55,487 nt of DNA. Source: Agrobacterium fabrum. Lineage in GTDB: Bacteria > Pseudomonadota > Alphaproteobacteria > Rhizobiales > Rhizobiaceae. This document shows positions 25,980-33,827 of this stretch, one piece after another. The position numbers were made by a program, and so were the translations under genes. The stretch covers positions 1 through 55,487 of the forward strand of contig QFOL01000004.1 of NCBI GenBank assembly GCA_003241215.1, given 5' to 3'. The notes beneath the pieces were generated by a model, which worked only from the letters and a program-made list of their open reading frames with translations, searched no databases and was not told the DNA's origin. The stretch's first letter is position 1. Every line of letters begins with the position of its first letter.

Positions 25980-26726
25980 CTACTTGGCGTCGTGGAAAAT
26001 GATACCGAGCGTATGACGATGCCCCGAGTGAAGGCGGCTGACGCCGTGACGCAGGTTCACCCGTGCCGTTCCGCGTGCGCTCTTCGCAGGACGGTGATTG
26101 ACCGCGAATGCGACCGCATCGCCCTGGCGTAGCGGAACCACCTCGGCTTTGGAGAGACCTCGCGGATTTTGTTCGACCAGCAGAAACTCGCCGCCGGTGA
26201 AATCTCGCTCGGGCTCGGCCAGCAAGATCACAACCTGCATCGGGAATGCGAGATCGCCATATAGGTCCTGGTGCATGCAGCAATAGTCGCCTGCGCCGTA
26301 TTCGAGCAGCAGCGGTGTCGGCCGCTTCTGGCCGGCACGATGGCAGACGTCGAGGTAGTCGGCGTGCTCCGGCGGGTAGAAGGTGTTGATCCGCATGCGC
26401 TCGTTCCAGCCGTTGGCGATCGGCGCGAGATGCTGATAAAGCGCGGTGCGCAGCTCGCCGACGAGATCCGGCAGAGGGTAGCTGAAATATTGGTACTCGC
26501 CCTTGCCGAAGGCATAGCGCGCCATGACGACCCGGCTGCGAAAGATACCGTTCTGTGGATAGAGGTCCGTCAATGCCTCGCATTCCTCGCGCGTCAGGAG
26601 CTGACAGGCAACGGCCGAGCCACCATCGGCAAGGTCTTTTGCCATTCGATCCCAGTCGATCTGATTGACGCGCGCGGCGGGCGAGAGATTTGAGGGGCGA
26701 GTTTTTTCGGCTTGCAAAGTGGCCAT
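25980..26726 (-). CDS. 2OG-Fe(II) dioxygenase, paralogue B
   Basis: 248 residues. Same layout as paralogue A: WDRM start of the fold, GEYQYFSYPLPDL, iron ligands in CMHQDLYGD and VNLRHGVS, and C-terminal IIFHDAK. The ATG at 26726 follows CGGAGATCGTAGCC; an earlier ATG at 26771 overlaps the upstream gene and is not preferred. It follows paralogue C after 41 bp, in one operon behind motif copy 6, and ends at a terminator. Substrate not known; nucleic acid, amino acid or small-molecule hydroxylation are all possible. Confidence 0.84.
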   Translation of the reverse strand: MATLQAEKTRPSNLSPAARVNQIDWDRMAKDLADGGSAVACQLLTREECEALTDLYPQNGIFRSRVVMARYAFGKGEYQYFSYPLPDLVGELRTALYQHLAPIANGWNERMRINTFYPPEHADYLDVCHRAGQKRPTPLLLEYGAGDYCCMHQDLYGDLAFPMQVVILLAEPERDFTGGEFLLVEQNPRGLSKAEVVPLRQGDAVAFAVNHRPAKSARGTARVNLRHGVSRLHSGHRHTLGIIFHDAK

Positions 26727-26767
26727 GCTACGATCTCCGTCGGTTGGGTTCGCTGGCTGCGGTGTGA

Positions 26768-27529
26768 TCACGCGGCCGCGTCATGGAAGATGATGCTGAG
26801 CGCGAGTTGCCGACCTTCGCGAACCTTGCTGAAGCCGTGGCGCAGATTGACCCGATACGTGCCCCGCGTGCCGCCGACCGGGCGGTTTGATACCGCGAAT
26901 ACCACCGCATCACCCTTGTTGAGGGCGACGACTTCGGGCCGCGTCTGCATCCGCGGGCGCTGTTCGGTGATCACGAATTCCCCGCCGGCGTAATCGATTC
27001 CCCGCTGGGAGAGCACGACCGCGGCCTGCAGCGGGAATGTGTGGTCTCCGTAGACGTCCTGATGCAACAAGGTCTGCTGCCCTACGCCGTGTTCCAGCAG
27101 CATCGACGTCGGAAGCGTCTGACCGGCACGCTGGCAGATCGCAAGATATTCCTGATGGGTCATCGGAAAGCGCTCTGCGATTTCCATCTTCTCGTTCCAG
27201 GCGTTCGCGATCGGCGCCAGATGCGGAAAGAGATCGGTCCGCAGCGCCGTCATCAGCTTCGGCATGGGATAGCGAACATAGCGATATACGCCGTTGCCCC
27301 ATGACCGCTGGTCCTCGACGGGCGGAATGCGAGAGAGTGCCGTATCCGTGGCGAGTGCGAAGAGATTGGACGCGGTGGCGCATTCATCGGCGGACAGAAG
27401 GCCGGGCAACACGGCCGCGCCGTAAGTATCGAGATCGCTGGCGATGCGATCCCAGGCATATTCAGAGATTCGCGTTTGATACGCCGCAAGCGGAATGTCC
27501 GGGGCGGCGAGGTCCAGTTGTGCTTTCAT
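26768..27529 (-). CDS. 2OG-Fe(II) dioxygenase, paralogue C
   Basis: 253 residues, the most divergent of the three paralogues. Iron ligands are in LLHQDVYGD and VNLRHGFS; a histidine common to A and B near the end (RHTLGIIFH type) is replaced (RQLALSIIFHDA), which shows that the RHG histidine is the ligand. It is first in the C-B operon. The ATG at 27529 is 140 bp from motif copy 6, leaving a long leader with a possible hairpin (27552-27582). Confidence 0.84.
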   Translation of the reverse strand: MKAQLDLAAPDIPLAAYQTRISEYAWDRIASDLDTYGAAVLPGLLSADECATASNLFALATDTALSRIPPVEDQRSWGNGVYRYVRYPMPKLMTALRTDLFPHLAPIANAWNEKMEIAERFPMTHQEYLAICQRAGQTLPTSMLLEHGVGQQTLLHQDVYGDHTFPLQAAVVLSQRGIDYAGGEFVITEQRPRMQTRPEVVALNKGDAVVFAVSNRPVGGTRGTYRVNLRHGFSKVREGRQLALSIIFHDAAA

Positions 27530-27669
27530 GATCGAGACTCTTTCGAAGTAGGCAACCGACTTGAAAATCGGCGCGCGGTTGCTTTGCCTAGATCGAGCAC
27601 TTTCGGACCAGACGTTGTTCCGCTGCTATGCTCTTGCTATCATTCACTATCGTCCAAGCGCGGCAGTCG

Positions 27670-27693
27670 CACTCCGGTTCTTACTTTCAAAGT
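27670..27693 (-). promoter_or_regulatory. Cargo regulon motif (copy 6)
   Basis: Minus strand reads ACTTTGAAAGTA then AGAACCGGAGTG. TAGTGA starts exactly 20 bp after it. Overlaps no gene: it lies between paralogue C and the PEP-mutase-fold gene. Confidence 0.8.
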
Positions 27694-27706
27694 GCCAATG
27701 GCCGAG

Positions 27707-28513
27707 CTATCGGGCCATTTCACCCGCCGCGGGAATGCACTCCGAGGCGAGATCGCCGTAGTCGATGAATTCCTCGGCGACCTTTTCGAAGCTGGCCCAG
27801 GCAGCATCGGCGAAGCTGTCGCCCACGCTGACGCGGCGGACACCGAGCTGGCCTAGCTCCGCAGCGGTAAGGCCGGGCGTCATCAACTGAATGTCGAGCG
27901 GTTTCGGCGAGACCGCCAACACCACCGCTTTGATCGCATCCGCGTCGGCGAGACCGGGTAGCGCAAGAACATGCGCTCCTGCGGCCGCGAGAGCGATCAA
28001 GCGTGCGGTCGCTGCGCCGATGCTCGCACCATCCATTAAGAGGGTCTCTGTCCGGGCGACGAGCATGACGTCTGCGCCGCTAGAGTCGATCGCGCGTCGG
28101 CAGGCTTGAATCCGCTCAACAGCTTGCTCAATCGGAACCAAGCTATCGCCGTTACGATCACCGATCGAGATTGCAGCGACCCCAGTGTCGATCGCCATAC
28201 GCATGTTGTCGATCAGGTCGACCGAGTTTGCCCCGAAACCGGAGCCGAAGTCGGCATTCACGGCGGTCTCGGTTGCGCTGACGATCTGACGCATGTGCGA
28301 AAGAACGTCGTCGCGGGTGAGGTCGCCGACATCTCTGCCGAGTGTCGCTGCAAGGCTCGGGATCGTGGTGGCTATTCCCGCATATCCCAGGGCTTCGAGC
28401 CGCTTCGCGCCACCCACGTCCCAGGCGGTCGGTAGCAGGAAGTAGCCCTCGTCGTGCAGCGCACGAAAATCAAAACGCCTTGCAGCGATGTCTAGCAGCA
28501 TTTCACACCCCAT
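27707..28513 (-). CDS. Isocitrate lyase/PEP mutase-fold protein, altered metal ligands
   Basis: About 268 residues, TIM-barrel of the PEP mutase/isocitrate lyase superfamily (COG2513-like). N-terminal LPTAWDVGGAKRLEALGYAGIATT is typical. In the metal site the usual D-x-[DE]-x-G-[YF]-G reads NADFGSGFG (second acid is Gly), and the usual NIED reads SIGD (Glu is Gly), so two of three Mg ligands appear lost. The KKCG-type catalytic loop of lyases is absent. It may have a changed or binding-only function. Start is unsure: ATG 28513 or 28501. Motif copy 7 lies 108-120 bp upstream. Confidence 0.8.
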   Translation of the reverse strand: MGCEMLLDIAARRFDFRALHDEGYFLLPTAWDVGGAKRLEALGYAGIATTIPSLAATLGRDVGDLTRDDVLSHMRQIVSATETAVNADFGSGFGANSVDLIDNMRMAIDTGVAAISIGDRNGDSLVPIEQAVERIQACRRAIDSSGADVMLVARTETLLMDGASIGAATARLIALAAAGAHVLALPGLADADAIKAVVLAVSPKPLDIQLMTPGLTAAELGQLGVRRVSVGDSFADAAWASFEKVAEEFIDYGDLASECIPAAGEMAR

Positions 28514-28621
28514 CTCGTGTTTGGGTCGAGCGGCCGCGAAGCCGAACCTTGACCACATTTCGCAACAGCAGGGATGAATACCCCTGATTGCTCAGACCCT
28601 ACCGGCGTCCACGCGTCGCCG

Positions 28622-28645
28622 AACTCCGGTTCTTGCTTTCGAAGC
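28622..28645 (-). promoter_or_regulatory. Cargo regulon motif (copy 7)
   Basis: Minus strand reads GCTTCGAAAGCA then AGAACCGGAGTT. TAGGGT starts exactly 20 bp after it. Confidence 0.78.
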
Positions 28646-28766
28646 CGGAATTTCGACGCGCAGACGTGCGGCTTCGTCTGGGATCTGACGACGCTCATTG
28701 GTGCGGTGATTTAGGCTTGAGGCAGCGTCATGCGCGGGGCCGGTGACGCTCGGCTCACTCAGTCGA

Positions 28767-29018
28767 CTACGTCAATCTGAGGATCGTGGTTGCTGCGAGC
28801 AAATAAGACTCGCCGGAGGTGAAGCGTACTTCGACTTCTCCGTTGTCGAGCATTTCCCATTCTGCATAGCCATCGGCCACGAGCTGGCCGATGTATTTCA
28901 TGACGAGCGCCTTATCCGGATTGTCTTGGGCAAGCGCGACCAGCGCGTCGATGGCCTCCTCAGTTCCGGGTAGCTTGCGCCGGCTCGTCTTAGCGTCGAA
29001 TCCGCCGCGCGAAAACAT
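28767..29018 (-). CDS. Small acidic protein of the cargo regulon
   Basis: 83 residues. Helical middle (GTEEAIDALVALAQDNPDKALVMKYIGQLVADGY, residues 18-51, given here in outline) and a C-terminal strand pair (EVEVRFTSGESYLLA). Not recognised. ATG 29018 has AAGGA about 15 bp upstream. Motif copy 8 is 113 bp upstream. The gene is followed by about 210 bp that contain no other gene but hold motif copy 7 near their far end. Confidence 0.55.
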   Translation of the reverse strand: MFSRGGFDAKTSRRKLPGTEEAIDALVALAQDNPDKALVMKYIGQLVADGYAEWEMLDNGEVEVRFTSGESYLLAATTILRLT

Positions 29019-29131
29019 AGTAGTTGGTGTCCTTGTTTTAGTCGTTGCGGTCGACGCATTGTGAAAAATCCGCCGACCGCAGATCGACATTCCGAATGAT
29101 AACACATTTGGCCACAAGGCTGGTCTGGCAG

Positions 29132-29155
29132 CACTCCGGTTGTTGTCATCAAACC
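29132..29155 (-). promoter_or_regulatory. Cargo regulon motif (copy 8)
   Basis: Minus strand reads GGTTTGATGACA then ACAACCGGAGTG. The central AAAG is changed to ATGA, the outer halves are conserved. No TA at the +20 position. Confidence 0.65.
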
Positions 29156-29172
29156 GAAAGAAGAGTCGAAAA

Positions 29173-29823
29173 TTACAGCGCGCCTCGGAACGTGAGATTT
29201 ATGCGCATCCGTCCGACGGTCTCGTGGACGCCGTCCTTTAGTTCCGGAACACCATGATAGAAGAGCCGCGACGGGCCGCCCCAAACGGCGACGTCGCCAT
29301 GGCGGAGCGGATACTTCCTGACGGGGTCGTTACGCTTGAGCCCGCCGAATTGAAAGGTCGCCGGCAAGCCGAGCGAGACCGAAACGATCGGATTGCTGAA
29401 GTCGCGCTCGTTCTTATCCTGATGCAGCGACAGGCGTGCGCCAGGCTCGTACCGATTGATCAGGCAGGCGTCCGGCCGAAAGTCGGGATAACCAGCCTTG
29501 GTCGCGGCCTCGACAGCCAGATCAAAGAAGCAGGCGGGCATGGCAGGCCACGGACGTCCGCTCTCGGGGTCGTTCCGATCATAGCGATAGCCGGTCCGAT
29601 CCGTGACCCAGCCGGCGGCGCCGCAATTGGTCATCGCCACCGACATGGTGAAGCCGCCCGGCGTGACCATGTGGCGGAATGGGGATTGAGCTGTGATGCT
29701 ATCGAGCGCGGCAAGCAGATCCTTCTCGTATGGCAGCGCCGCGCCGCGGAGAAGTGTTGCGCCGTCCGCCATGATTTCGGTTACGGGTGCAGTTGGGACA
29801 ATGGTGTCAAACAGATCGGGCAT
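29173..29823 (-). CDS. alkB: Alkylated DNA repair dioxygenase AlkB
   Basis: Oxidative demethylation of 1-methyladenine and 3-methylcytosine using 2-oxoglutarate, Fe(II) and oxygen. 216 residues, as in E. coli. Iron site HxD in LSLHQDKNERD, distal His in LFYHGVPE, and the 2OG-binding R-x5-R in RMRINLTFR near the C-terminus; substrate-lid region CLINRYEPGARL. It overlaps the end of the upstream CxxC-protein gene by 17 bp, so both are made from one transcript behind motif copy 9. Confidence 0.95.
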   Translation of the reverse strand: MPDLFDTIVPTAPVTEIMADGATLLRGAALPYEKDLLAALDSITAQSPFRHMVTPGGFTMSVAMTNCGAAGWVTDRTGYRYDRNDPESGRPWPAMPACFFDLAVEAATKAGYPDFRPDACLINRYEPGARLSLHQDKNERDFSNPIVSVSLGLPATFQFGGLKRNDPVRKYPLRHGDVAVWGGPSRLFYHGVPELKDGVHETVGRMRINLTFRGAL

Positions 29824-30457
29824 CGTCGGGCCTATCAGGTGTCGTGTTGATCGATGGGTGAAGCACGGGCCGGTAGCCCGCGATGAGCGCCATCACGCTC
29901 GAAGGCGGCGTCAGCAGCCAGTCGGCGTCGTGGAGGATTTCGGGCCGGGCGTAGCCGGCATCAGTCCAGCGATGGGCGAAACCGCCATGCAGCGTGTACG
30001 CGTCCGCGCCAACCGCGACGACGGAGCCATCGGGCAGCTCATCGAGGAGGAGCGTGAGTGGATGCAGGCGCTTTCTTCCGTGCTCGAGGCGCTCTGCGTG
30101 AAGCACCGCGTCCATCTGCGCGGCCGAAGGCATGACCTCCTGGTTCCCAGAGGCCCATGATGCGCGATAGCGCTCGGCAGCCTCGCGCCGGCAAAGGAAA
30201 CAGGGGCGATGGCCTGCGGCCAGCGCTACCGCTTCGTCGAGGAAGAATAGCTCGGTCCAGCTCCGTCCCCCCATCACGGCTCGGCGTTGGTTCTTGTATT
30301 CGCAACTGCAGACCAGCCAGGTCCGCGTTGCCCAGCGCTTCCGCAGCAAGGTCTTGGTCGCGGGGTCGTGAATGATCCCACGATTGCCGGTAAACATGCC
30401 CCGTTGCGCGATGGCGACGATGTCGCCGAACGGCGTGACGCGATTCTGAAGGTGCAT
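29807..30457 (-). CDS. CxxC protein coupled to alkB
   Basis: 216 residues, conserved in alphaproteobacteria as far as I recall but without a named function. Four cysteines lie in two pairs: VCSCEYKNQRR (residues 51-54) and GHRPCFLCRREAAE (about 88-91). The second pair resembles the GFRPCKRC zinc-site half of the Ada N-terminal domain, including the preceding helix; the first pair is CxC rather than CxxxC. A metal-binding, Ada-like sensor module is possible but unproven. ATG 30457 follows AGGAAG; an in-frame ATG at 30496 lacks one. Overlaps alkB by 17 bp. Confidence 0.7.
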   Translation of the reverse strand: MHLQNRVTPFGDIVAIAQRGMFTGNRGIIHDPATKTLLRKRWATRTWLVCSCEYKNQRRAVMGGRSWTELFFLDEAVALAAGHRPCFLCRREAAERYRASWASGNQEVMPSAAQMDAVLHAERLEHGRKRLHPLTLLLDELPDGSVVAVGADAYTLHGGFAHRWTDAGYARPEILHDADWLLTPPSSVMALIAGYRPVLHPSINTTPDRPDDARSV

Positions 30458-30533
30458 AGCGTTCTTCCTGGCCGAGCATCGCGCCACGGCCTTCATTCGT
30501 TTGTCGCACCCTGCAGCGAGGCCGATCCGTCGG

Positions 30534-30557
30534 CACTCCGTCTCTTGTCGCTAAATC
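30534..30557 (-). promoter_or_regulatory. Cargo regulon motif (copy 9), alkB operon
   Basis: Minus strand reads GATTTAGCGACA then AGAGACGGAGTG. CAGGGT lies at the +20 position (TAGGGT in copy 7). Start codon 76 bp downstream. Confidence 0.72.
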
Positions 30558-30576
30558 GACAACTGCGGGTCATTCC

Positions 30577-31218
30577 CTATTTCAGGACGTTCCCGCGCTC
30601 GCGCGGGATGCGCCACAGATACCAGGCGGCGACGGTGCGATGCGGCGACCACGCCTTCGAAATCTCACGCAATGCTTTCGGCTTTGGCTGTTCGGGCAGC
30701 GACTTCAGCGCGCGATAGCCCTCGCGAACGCCGAAATCATCGACGGGAAACACGTCCAACCGCTCCAGCGAATACATAAGGAGCATTTCGACGGTCCAGC
30801 GACCGATGCCCTTGATGCCGACCATGCGTTCGATCAGCGTCTCGTCGTCCATGGCGACGGCGTCGTCTCGCGCCGGGATCACGCCGTCCACGGTCCCCTG
30901 CGCGATAGCCTTTATCGTCGCGATCTTGCTCGCCGAAAATCCGCAGGTCCGGAGCAGATCGAATTCGGCCGCGATCAGGTTCTCGGGGCTCGGAAATGGC
31001 TGATGCTCGAAGAGGCCCTTGAGACGGCCGATGATGGCGTCTCCGGCTTTGGCCGTCAGTTGCTGATATGCGATCGCACGGACGAGCGCTTCGTAGGGCT
31101 CGCGTGCCGCTTTCGGGTCATGTCGACAAGGGCCAATCAACTCGATCAGCCGTGCCCAGTCGTCGTCGTGACTAGCGAGAAAGGCGACGGATTCGTCATA
31201 ACGGGAGTGTTGATTCAT
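30577..31218 (-). CDS. alkA: DNA-3-methyladenine glycosylase II (AlkA-type)
   Basis: Removes 3-methyladenine and related alkylated bases, leaving an abasic site. 213 residues, HhH-GPD family without the N-terminal domain of E. coli AlkA. Helix-hairpin-helix in MVGIKGIGRWTVEMLLMY and the catalytic aspartate in DVFPVDDFGVREGY. ATG 31218 overlaps the stop of the CDP-alcohol phosphatidyltransferase gene by 4 bp (ATGA), so it is the third gene of the ada operon. Confidence 0.92.
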   Translation of the reverse strand: MNQHSRYDESVAFLASHDDDWARLIELIGPCRHDPKAAREPYEALVRAIAYQQLTAKAGDAIIGRLKGLFEHQPFPSPENLIAAEFDLLRTCGFSASKIATIKAIAQGTVDGVIPARDDAVAMDDETLIERMVGIKGIGRWTVEMLLMYSLERLDVFPVDDFGVREGYRALKSLPEQPKPKALREISKAWSPHRTVAAWYLWRIPRERGNVLK

Positions 31219-31910
31219 ACTTTGGCGCGGCCTTCGTCGGCGAGCGCAAAGCGCAGCCGGTTCCAAATTGTGAGAATGAGAGCGCCGTACAGTAACGGCA
31301 GCAGAATGTGCGCACTCTCTGGCAGACCGTCGAAGACCGCGATTGCGAGACCAAGGGCGGCGAGAATGATGGACCGATCGGCCTTGCCCAGCGGACCTTC
31401 AAGCCTGCGGTCGCTGCCGAGTGCCGGGCCGATGATGCCGGCGATTTCGGCGAACACGATAAGCGAGATCAGGAACGCGATCGATGCGGCGGAGAACGGC
31501 GCGATGAATGCCAGCGGAAGGAAGAGTGCAACATCCGAAGCAATGTCGCCAGCTTCGTTGAGGATGCCCCCGAGACGGCTTTTCTGCCCGAAATCGACAG
31601 CAAGCGTCCCGTCGAGCGATGCGCAGGCCGTCCGGATGGGCAACCAGAGCGGCAGCAGGATGAACAATGTCGTCGCGCCGGGATTGGCATAGAGAAGACT
31701 GCCAATGCCGATGGAGCCCGCCAGCGAGGCCAATGTCACCTGATTGGCCGTGACGCCGACGCCAGCGAGTTTTGCGGCGAGCGGTCGGATCAACCCCTTC
31801 AGCCGCGGCTTCAAGAAGGTGAGCGTGGAGGCCGCCAGGAAAGGTGCATCAAGAACGATATGCTGCTTCGGAGAGGTCGGCCGCCGGATGGTGTCGAACG
31901 TCAAGGTCAT
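31215..31910 (-). CDS. CDP-alcohol phosphatidyltransferase family protein
   Basis: 231 residues with about six membrane helices. The signature reads LDGTLAVDFGQKSRLGG then ILNEAGDIASD: two key aspartates of the CDP-binding motif are kept, but the first Asp is Ala, the usual Arg is Val and one Asp is Asn. Some of this may be normal for its subfamily. Expected to transfer a phosphatidyl or related group from a CDP-activated alcohol in the inner membrane. It sits between ada and alkA in one operon, a surprising place for a lipid enzyme. Confidence 0.82.
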   Translation of the reverse strand: MTLTFDTIRRPTSPKQHIVLDAPFLAASTLTFLKPRLKGLIRPLAAKLAGVGVTANQVTLASLAGSIGIGSLLYANPGATTLFILLPLWLPIRTACASLDGTLAVDFGQKSRLGGILNEAGDIASDVALFLPLAFIAPFSAASIAFLISLIVFAEIAGIIGPALGSDRRLEGPLGKADRSIILAALGLAIAVFDGLPESAHILLPLLYGALILTIWNRLRFALADEGRAKV

Positions 31911-31964
31911 GATCGTCGGTTCCGATTGAGAGACGGTATGTCACGGCCGCAAGCGGCCATGACT

Positions 31965-33062
31965 TCACTCGGCATGCGACGCTTCGCGATCGAGAAGCTG
32001 ACGCTTCCGCTCGACGCCCCAGGCATAGCCGGATAGAGCGCCATCGTTGCGGACCACGCGATGGCACGGAATGGCCACCGCGATATTATTGGCGGCGCAC
32101 GCGCCGGCGACCGCCCGGGTCGCGCTTGGCGAACCGATTCTGCGGGCGATCTCGGAATAGGAGACACGCTCGCCGACCGGGATTTCCTGCAGCGCCTGCC
32201 AGACGCGCCGCTGGAAGGCCGTGCCACGGACGTCGAGGGGAAGATCGAGGCCGACGCTCGGATTTTCCACGAAGCCGCAGACACGCGCGATCAGGGCCTC
32301 GTATTCGCGATCCATGCCGATCAGGCGTGCCTTCGGGAACCGGTCCTGTAGGCTGCGGACGAGCACGTCCGGGTCGTCACCGAGCAGGATCGAGGCGACG
32401 CCCTTCGTGCTGGATGCGACCAAAATTGCGCCGAGAGAGGATTCACCTACGGCGAACTTGATCTCTTCATTGGCGCCACCAGCGCGGTATTGTGTCGGCG
32501 TCATACCGAGCATGCCGGTCGACTTCTCGTAGAATCGGCCGCTCGAATTGAAGCCGGCGTCGTAGATTGCCTCGGTGACGCTGGCGCCTGTTTCCAGACC
32601 CTCCCGCACTTTCTTCGCGCGGCTCGCCGACGCGTAACCCTTGGGCGTCAGTCCGGTCGACGCCTTGAACACGCGATGGAAGTAGCTCGGGCTGCGATCA
32701 ACAGCAGCCGCCAGTTCTTCGAGCGACGGCTCTTCCTCGCTCTCCTCGATTATGCGGCATGCTTTCGCGACCAACGCGGCATTCTCGCTATCAAGCGAGA
32801 GGCCTTCGGGATTGCAGCGTTTGCAGGGACGGAAGCCTGTGGCACGCGCACTCTCGATCGTGTCGTGAAGCGTGACGTTCTTCGGGTTCGCTGTGCGGGA
32901 CGGGCATGAAGGACGGCAATAGATCCCGGTTGTCGAGACCGAATACCAAAGTTGCCCGTCGGCAGACTTATCGCGGGTGACGACACGAGCCCAACGCGGA
33001 TCGTCGGCGACCGGAAGGATTGCGGTGGTGAGTTTCGTTGCGGGCAGCGTGTTGTTGGTCAT
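31965..33062 (-). CDS. ada: Bifunctional Ada: alkylation sensor/activator and O6-methylguanine methyltransferase
   Basis: 365 residues. N-terminal zinc domain with the four cysteines in GIYCRPSCPSR and GFRPCKRC; methylation of the first Cys by DNA phosphotriesters turns Ada into an activator. AraC-type HTH domain around residues 95-185 (LEELAAAVDRSPSYFHRVFK and following). C-terminal methyltransferase with AVAIPCHRVVRND. Full length and intact. ATG 33062; an ATG at 33110 is too close to motif copy 10, which lies 61 bp before 33062. Followed after 55 bp by the phosphatidyltransferase gene and alkA. Confidence 0.97.
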   Translation of the reverse strand: MTNNTLPATKLTTAILPVADDPRWARVVTRDKSADGQLWYSVSTTGIYCRPSCPSRTANPKNVTLHDTIESARATGFRPCKRCNPEGLSLDSENAALVAKACRIIEESEEEPSLEELAAAVDRSPSYFHRVFKASTGLTPKGYASASRAKKVREGLETGASVTEAIYDAGFNSSGRFYEKSTGMLGMTPTQYRAGGANEEIKFAVGESSLGAILVASSTKGVASILLGDDPDVLVRSLQDRFPKARLIGMDREYEALIARVCGFVENPSVGLDLPLDVRGTAFQRRVWQALQEIPVGERVSYSEIARRIGSPSATRAVAGACAANNIAVAIPCHRVVRNDGALSGYAWGVERKRQLLDREASHAE

Positions 33063-33123
33063 GGTCGGTTTTCTTCTGTTTGGATGGTTCTGGCTCGACC
33101 GTGCCTCCAATCCGTGCTGGTCA

Positions 33124-33147
33124 CACTCCGATCCTTGCGCTCAAATC
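33124..33147 (-). promoter_or_regulatory. Cargo regulon motif (copy 10), ada promoter
   Basis: Minus strand reads GATTTGAGCGCA then AGGATCGGAGTG. GAT-N6-GCAA, the Ada-box form, is exact here. No TA at +20. Confidence 0.8.
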
Positions 33148-33164
33148 GGAATTGCCTCTGAGAG

Positions 33165-33770
33165 CTACGATTTCAGGAGTCGCAGGTAGTGCCGCCGCAA
33201 AAGGTCGCCGCCGATTTCCGGCAGACGCTGCGAAACGTCACGGACAATCGCCTGCATCCAATCGTATTTCAGGCTCTCCATCTGGCGTGTGAGGGGCACG
33301 AGCTTCACGCCGCAAGGGCTCTGGAGGAAGCGTGTCACAGCGTCATGTTGCTCGCTGCTCATGCTGGCCGATAATCGCTCAGAGAGTGGAGCGCTGAGGA
33401 CATCGGTTTCCAGTGACTTGACGAAGGCAGTGTCACGCAGCTCGCCGATGATCCGCTCGCGCTGGAACGCAAGCGCGGTTTGAAGCTCATCCGGCGTGAG
33501 GCGAGACCCGAGGAAATCTTCGAACTCAGATCGAAGGCCCGGAATCCGTTGGGATATGGTGCGCCGAACCTCCTTGTCGATCTGGCGGCGCAAGCGCGCG
33601 TCAAAGCCGGGAAAGCGACGGTCGATCTCCAACATCTCCTTCGAGAACCCGACCATCCCCGTCGAAATGAGCGATGTGATCGTCGCGGTCATCTGCGTGA
33701 TATCGAGTATGTACGCAACCACTTGCCGCAAGTCCTTGGATGCGGCGTTTCTATCGGATTTTGCTCTCAT
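33165..33770 (-). CDS. DUF2059-like protein, cytoplasmic
   Basis: 201 residues, helical. The end (AVTRFLQSPCGVKLVPLTRQM) resembles the DUF2059 signature, in which a helix with a TPxGxK-like turn is conserved, but there is no signal peptide here, so localisation differs from the usual secreted form. The assignment is tentative. ATG 33770 is chosen because motif copy 11 lies 57 bp upstream; a longer reading frame from 33992 runs through the motif and a terminator. Possibly a stress-response protein; no direct evidence. Confidence 0.6.
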   Translation of the reverse strand: MRAKSDRNAASKDLRQVVAYILDITQMTATITSLISTGMVGFSKEMLEIDRRFPGFDARLRRQIDKEVRRTISQRIPGLRSEFEDFLGSRLTPDELQTALAFQRERIIGELRDTAFVKSLETDVLSAPLSERLSASMSSEQHDAVTRFLQSPCGVKLVPLTRQMESLKYDWMQAIVRDVSQRLPEIGGDLLRRHYLRLLKS

Positions 33771-33827
33771 ATCTTTGACTTGTTCGTTGGGTTTTAGCTC
33801 CGATCTGCATCGTGTGATTTTTTGAAG

